Shown here: positions 60,347 through 64,000 of the stretch, piece by piece
Layout: each line of letters begins with the position of its first letter
Position numbering within the stretch: position 1 is the first letter of the stretch
Source: Amycolatopsis sp. QT-25
GTDB lineage: Bacteria > Actinomycetota > Actinomycetes > Mycobacteriales > Pseudonocardiaceae
Assembly: GCF_029369745.1 (NCBI RefSeq)
Contig: NZ_CP120210.1
Coordinates: 744,001 to 808,000, forward strand
Length of the DNA stretch: 64,000 nt
Reading direction: 5' to 3'
Notes under the pieces: generated by a model
Database searches by the model: none
What the model saw: only the letters and a program-made list of their open reading frames with translations
Told to the model about the DNA's origin: nothing
Program-made: the position numbers and the translations under genes

Positions 60347-61570
60347 ATGTCGGTGTTCGGTCGGTTGGTTCCCGTGGTGGTGGGGCTGGCGGTGCTCCCG
60401 CTCGTCAGCACGCCCGCGGCGGTGGCGGCTCCGGTGGCACCTTGCAGCGAGGAGCCTCGGGAGCTGCCCATCAGCGAGTTCACCGACTATCGCGAGCTGG
60501 TCCGCGAACTCGGCAGGCTCGAGCGCGTGAGCAAGGGACGGGTGGCGGTCGAGGAGGTCGGGCGGTCCCACCGCGGGCGGGTGATCCACCAGGCGACCGT
60601 CGGTACCGGCCCGAAGGTCTTCGTGGTTTCCAGTGAGATCCACGGGAACGAGAAGACCGGGACCGACGCGCTGTTGCGCATCCTCGACTACCTCGGCACG
60701 TCGGAATCGCGGGACGCCGAGCGGCTGCGGAAGACCATCACCTTCGTCGCGGTCCCGAAACTGAACCCGGACGGCGCCGAACTCGACCGGCGCGGCAACG
60801 ACCTCTCGTGGGCCGAAGTGCAGCGGAAGTTTCCGCAGCTCAAGGACCGGCCACCCGCCTGGAACTACCTCAGCGACGTCCTTCAGGGCGACGACTACCG
60901 GAAACGTCCGGGCTTCGACGTCAACCGCGACTTCAACCCGGACCTGAACTACGTCCCGCGCGCGGAGGACTTCCCCGGCGCGCCCGACCAGCCGGGCTGG
61001 TTCGTCACGCCCGAGGCGCGGGCACTGCGTTCGGTGTACGCCAGGTTGACCGAGCAGCGGGGGAAGGTCCCCGATGTCTACGTCGATCTGCACCATCAGG
61101 GCGCCTGCGTCCGGCAGGAAGGCAGCAACCGGCTTCTCGACGTCGGCATCGACTACCCGCCGCTGCCCGACAAGTTCTTCGCGCCCGGCCAGAAGTACGC
61201 GAAGTACCGCGATGTGTACACAAAGGACGAATCGCGGCAGCTGGCGATCAGCGCCTTCACCGGCATGACGGCACGCGGGTTCGTCGGCGCGCGGTATCCG
61301 CACGGCGCCGATCGCGATCTGCCGGGGCAGGCGCGGTGTTCGTTCGCCCTGAACGGGACCGGCACGGTGCTGTTCGAGGTGCGCGGGCAAACGCAGACGC
61401 TGGGGCAGCGGCACCGGGAGCACTTCACGCGCGCGGTGCTGGCCGGGCTGTACACCATGCTTCGGGACGTGAGCACGGGCGCTGTCGACTACCTCGATCC
61501 GGAGGCTTTCGACCGGCTGCCCGGAACCGCCGCTTCCTCCTCCGCGGCACTCGCCCGCGTTCTGGAGTAG
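60347..61570 (+). CDS. Secreted M14 zinc carboxypeptidase
   Basis: 407-aa exported metallopeptidase. A signal peptide (about 1-28) is followed by the M14 fold: zinc ligands His and Glu in SSEIHGNEKTG, third His in VDLHHQG, substrate Arg in DVNRDFNPD and catalytic Glu in TVLFEVRGQ. All are present, so carboxypeptidase activity is expected; the specificity is not clear. The ATG at 60347 with GGGGAG upstream is preferred to the longer frame. Confidence 0.92.
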   Translation: MSVFGRLVPVVVGLAVLPLVSTPAAVAAPVAPCSEEPRELPISEFTDYRELVRELGRLERVSKGRVAVEEVGRSHRGRVIHQATVGTGPKVFVVSSEIHGNEKTGTDALLRILDYLGTSESRDAERLRKTITFVAVPKLNPDGAELDRRGNDLSWAEVQRKFPQLKDRPPAWNYLSDVLQGDDYRKRPGFDVNRDFNPDLNYVPRAEDFPGAPDQPGWFVTPEARALRSVYARLTEQRGKVPDVYVDLHHQGACVRQEGSNRLLDVGIDYPPLPDKFFAPGQKYAKYRDVYTKDESRQLAISAFTGMTARGFVGARYPHGADRDLPGQARCSFALNGTGTVLFEVRGQTQTLGQRHREHFTRAVLAGLYTMLRDVSTGAVDYLDPEAFDRLPGTAASSSAALARVLE

Positions 61571-61591
61571 CGGCTGTCTGCTTTGCCTCTT

Positions 61592-61650
61592 AAGTACATG
61601 ATGGCCCCCTTCCTTGCGCCTAGGTACAGGAAGGCGGCCTTCATGTACTT
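61592..61650. terminator. Imperfect family-2 palindrome between convergent genes
   Basis: Left arm AAGTACATGATGGCCCCCTT and right arm AAGGCGGCCTTCATGTACTT pair with a few mismatches. It is a degenerate relative of the hairpins at 46578 and 62706. The right end touches the stop codon of the 61650 gene. Confidence 0.8.
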
Positions 61651-62615
61651 CAGGCAGCTGTCGCCAGGTGAATGTCGGGCCCGGGTCTGCCCGCGGCGAT
61701 GTCGTGTGCGGCGGTGAGGGAGGCGAGGACGCCATCGGGATCGTCTCGCAATCGGGTTGGCAGAGTCTGCACGACGACGAGGCCCGCCGCCGCATACCGA
61801 GTATTGCGCTCGACGGTTCGCGCATAGTCCGACTTGCGGAAATGAAACTCGAAGGAGTCGATTTCCCAGACGAGACCGATGTCCTTCCACAACGCGTCGG
61901 GACGTCCGATGTAGTTGCCTTGCCGGTCATAGATCGCCGCGTTCCAGTGAGTCGGTGGGGCCGGCATGCGCTGACTGAGGACTCTGGCGCGTGATTCGGC
62001 CATGGAACGGAGATCCACCCAGTTCGTGAGCAGGCGCCTCGGTACAGCGGTACCTCGAAGTGAGCCGTGATCAAGTTCGCGAAGCAAAGCCTTCGGATGG
62101 CATCCGCCTTTCTGGATCGCTTCGATCAAGAGCGCCTCTACCCACTCGGCGTCCCCGAGCTGTCGCGCCGTGTCCGTCGTGGCCCGGACCAACGGCGCCA
62201 AGGGAACTCCGTTTCGGAGGACCGGAGACGGCAAATGGATCGTCCGTTCCATCGTCACGAAGCCGGTGCTGCGGATCTTCCGATCATGCGGGATCAGCAG
62301 ATGCAGACCCGTGTTCGGCGGCATCGTGGGTGTGCGCAGTCCGTGCCGCCGACAGGCTTCGAATCCGGTGAGAACCGCGTCCGCCCCGCCGTGCAGGAGC
62401 CCCGCGGTCACGAGCTGCTCGCTCGTGGGTTCGTTGTTGTGCAACAGGATGATGCCCGGCAGCAAGCGTTGCCAGGGGCCGCCGGGAAGGCAGCGGGTGT
62501 AGATCGTCCGGCTGCTCATCTCGAGGCTCTCCAGCTCGGATGCGCGGACGACGCCGTTGCGACTCCGTTCGTGCAGCAGTTCGGGATGCTGAGCCCATCT
62601 CCCCCGTTTGGTCAT
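61650..62615 (-). CDS. AbiEi-like HTH plus DUF559-type nuclease-fold protein
   Basis: 321-aa protein. The N-terminal ~90 residues look like the AbiEi-type antitoxin winged helix (NGVVRASELESLEMSSRTIYTRC...WQRLLPGIILL). The C-terminal ~110 residues match the DUF559/Vsr-like PD-(D/E)xK fold: RPDALWKDIGLVWEIDSFEFHF, with candidate metal ligands Asp, Glu and Asp, then KSDYARTVERNTRYAAAGLVV. No AbiEii toxin gene is adjacent. Family function is unsettled. ATG start. Confidence 0.82.
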   Translation of the reverse strand: MTKRGRWAQHPELLHERSRNGVVRASELESLEMSSRTIYTRCLPGGPWQRLLPGIILLHNNEPTSEQLVTAGLLHGGADAVLTGFEACRRHGLRTPTMPPNTGLHLLIPHDRKIRSTGFVTMERTIHLPSPVLRNGVPLAPLVRATTDTARQLGDAEWVEALLIEAIQKGGCHPKALLRELDHGSLRGTAVPRRLLTNWVDLRSMAESRARVLSQRMPAPPTHWNAAIYDRQGNYIGRPDALWKDIGLVWEIDSFEFHFRKSDYARTVERNTRYAAAGLVVVQTLPTRLRDDPDGVLASLTAAHDIAAGRPGPDIHLATAA

Positions 62616-62705
62616 GTAGCTCAGCGTGAACCCGAAGCGACCTGTCCCGCTAGAGCCGATTTACCGACCTGTGGATAACTGCCCCATTGTGGATAACTCA
62701 GCTCC

Positions 62706-62764
62706 AAGTACATGAAGGCCCCCTTCCTTGCGCCTAGCGCAAGGAAGGGGGCCTTCATGTACTT
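62706..62764. terminator. sdhB terminator, perfect 59-bp palindrome (family 2)
   Basis: Two 28-base arms pair without mismatch around a three-base loop (cta); the arm includes AAGTACATGAAGGCCCCC. It lies 19 bases after the sdhB stop. Strong bidirectional hairpin. Confidence 0.9.
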
Positions 62765-62783
62765 ACCGACCGAGTCAGAAGCG

Positions 62784-63554
62784 TCAGACGCGTTTGAAGA
62801 GCAGAGCGCGCTTGACTTCCTGAATGGCTTTCGTCACCTGGATGCCGCGCGGGCACGCGTCGGTGCAGTTGAAGGTCGTCCGGCAGCGCCAGACACCTTC
62901 GGAGTCGTTCAAGATGTCGAGCCGCTCTTCGGCGCCTTCGTCACGCGAGTCGAAGATGAACCGGTGCGCGTTGACGATCGCGGCCGGGCCGAAGTACGAG
63001 CCGTCGTTCCAGTACACCGGGCACGAGGACGTGCAGCAGGCGCACAGGATGCACTTGGTCGTGTCGTCGAACCGGTCGCGGTCGGCCTGCGACTGGATCC
63101 GCTCACGCGTCGGCTCGTTCCCGTAGGCGATCAGGTACGGCTTCACGGCCTTGTACGCCTCGAAGAACGGGTCCATGTCGACGTAAAGGTCCTTGAGCGT
63201 CGTCAGGCCCTTGATCGGCGCGATGGTGATCGTCGTCTTCTTGCCGCCGGTCTCCAGCAGGTCCTTCATCAGGACCTTGCACGCCAGCCGGTTGATGCCG
63301 TTGATCTGCATCGCGTCGGAACCGCAGACGCCGTGCGCGCACGAGCGCCGGAACGAGAACGTCCCGTCGATGTAGTCCTTCACGTAGAAGAGCAGGTTCA
63401 GCAGCCGGTCGGTGCGCTGCGCCGGGACGTCGTAGGACTCCCAGTGCGGCTCGGTGTCGACTTCGGGGTTGAACCGGAGGATCTTCAGCGTGACGGTGAT
63501 CGGCGTGTGGTCGGAGGACACGGCCTCCGACTTCTCGGGGGTTGCCGTGGTCAT
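62784..63554 (-). CDS. sdhB: Succinate dehydrogenase iron-sulfur subunit
   Basis: 256-aa subunit carrying the three FeS clusters of complex II. The N-terminal 2Fe-2S ferredoxin domain has RRSCAHGVCGSDAMQING. The C-terminal domain has CILCACCTSSCPVYW and CRTTFNCTDACPRGI, the Cys sets for the 4Fe-4S and 3Fe-4S clusters. ATG start overlaps the sdhA stop by one base (TGATG), so translation is coupled. A perfect palindromic terminator follows. Confidence 0.97.
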   Translation of the reverse strand: MTTATPEKSEAVSSDHTPITVTLKILRFNPEVDTEPHWESYDVPAQRTDRLLNLLFYVKDYIDGTFSFRRSCAHGVCGSDAMQINGINRLACKVLMKDLLETGGKKTTITIAPIKGLTTLKDLYVDMDPFFEAYKAVKPYLIAYGNEPTRERIQSQADRDRFDDTTKCILCACCTSSCPVYWNDGSYFGPAAIVNAHRFIFDSRDEGAEERLDILNDSEGVWRCRTTFNCTDACPRGIQVTKAIQEVKRALLFKRV

Positions 63555-64000
63555 CAGTACTTCCGCTCCATCGGTTCGTAGCGGGTGAAGGTCACCGGCT
63601 TGTAGTCCAGTCGGATGTCGGCGGTCAGCTCGGAACCCTGCTTGTAGGCCATGGTGTGCCGCATGAAGTTCGTGTCGTCGCGGTTCGGGTAGTCCTCGCG
63701 CGCGTGGCCGCCGCGGGACTCCTTGCGCGCCAGGGCGCCGACGACCAGGACCTCGGCGAGTTCGAGCAGGAAGCCCAGCTCGACGGCCTCGAGGACGTCG
63801 GTGTTGTACCGCTTCCCCTTGTCCGACACGGTGATGCGGCTGTACCGCTCCTTCAGCGCCTGCACGTCGGTCAGCGCCTGCTTCAGCGTGTCTTCCGTGC
63901 GGTACACCGAGGCGTGCGAGTCCATCGTCCGCTGCAGTTCGGTGCGGATGTCGGCGACGCGTTCGTCACCGTGCTCCGAAAGCAGCAGGGCCAGCTGGTC
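63554..64000 (-). CDS. sdhA: Succinate dehydrogenase flavoprotein subunit, C-terminal part
   Basis: Partial gene: the last 148 codons are here, and the 5' part lies beyond the right edge. The SdhA C-terminal helical region is recognisable: ELAEVLVVGALARKESRGGHAREDYPNRDD, in which the Arg/His residues belong to the fumarate reductase/SdhA C-terminal domain, and the ending DYKPVTFTRYEPMERKY. Catalyses succinate oxidation with bound FAD. Followed directly by sdhB. Confidence 0.95.
   Translation of the reverse strand, partial: DQLALLLSEHGDERVADIRTELQRTMDSHASVYRTEDTLKQALTDVQALKERYSRITVSDKGKRYNTDVLEAVELGFLLELAEVLVVGALARKESRGGHAREDYPNRDDTNFMRHTMAYKQGSELTADIRLDYKPVTFTRYEPMERKY

Overview
The window is high-GC DNA with densely packed genes, GTG/TTG starts and actinobacterial families throughout (ImuA'/ImuB/DnaE2 mutasome, LexA boxes of the TCGAAC-N4-GTTCGA type, DUF1707, DUF3017, SCO4848-family and TNT proteins). 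Gene content and order fit a filamentous member of the Pseudonocardiaceae, most likely Amycolatopsis. That assignment is inferred from gene content, not from a marker comparison.

Layout. 0-6 kb: two PknB-type kinase genes (the first looks like a pseudokinase) and two membrane-anchored proteins with related extracytoplasmic domains. 6-21 kb: housekeeping block with chorismate mutase, pcrA, an M23 peptidase, sucC-sucD, a DUF5336 protein, a DUF6350-type protein, purN and purH. This order matches Mycobacterium tuberculosis Rv0948c-Rv0957, with a LexA-boxed small gene and a large polytopic membrane protein inserted. 21-29 kb: a lipoprotein-like protein, an SRPBCC protein and the SOS mutasome operon imuA'-imuB-(50-aa ORF)-dnaE2 behind a textbook promoter with an SOS box. 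29-45 kb: accessory genes, namely hemerythrin, VOC and pentapeptide proteins, a very large TNT-domain protein, a drug exporter, RNA/DNA modification enzymes, a LysE exporter with a LysR regulator, an epimerase/Lrp pair and a DUF2203-methyltransferase fusion. 45-64 kb: a second conserved core (icd, xth, trpS, YihY protein, D-Ala-D-Ala carboxypeptidase with its SCO4848-type partner, sdhB-sdhA), resembling the M. tuberculosis Rv3318-Rv3355 neighbourhood, with secreted hydrolases between (GH19 chitinase, trypsin, subtilase, M14 carboxypeptidase).

Three sequence-level themes recur. First, a dispersed ~27-bp palindromic repeat occurs at least 12 times in intergenic gaps. Second, long near-perfect hairpins containing GGCCCCCTTCC arms recur at gene ends. 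Third, many genes have a TANNNT -10 element 6-9 bases before the start codon, the signature of leaderless transcripts. Between about 35 and 53 kb there is an unusual density of frameshifted or truncated genes (ArsR, aldo/keto reductase, metallo-hydrolase, nucleotidyltransferase, MarR, HTH). This is either real decay or base-calling error. No rRNA, tRNA, CRISPR array or complete insertion sequence was recognised.
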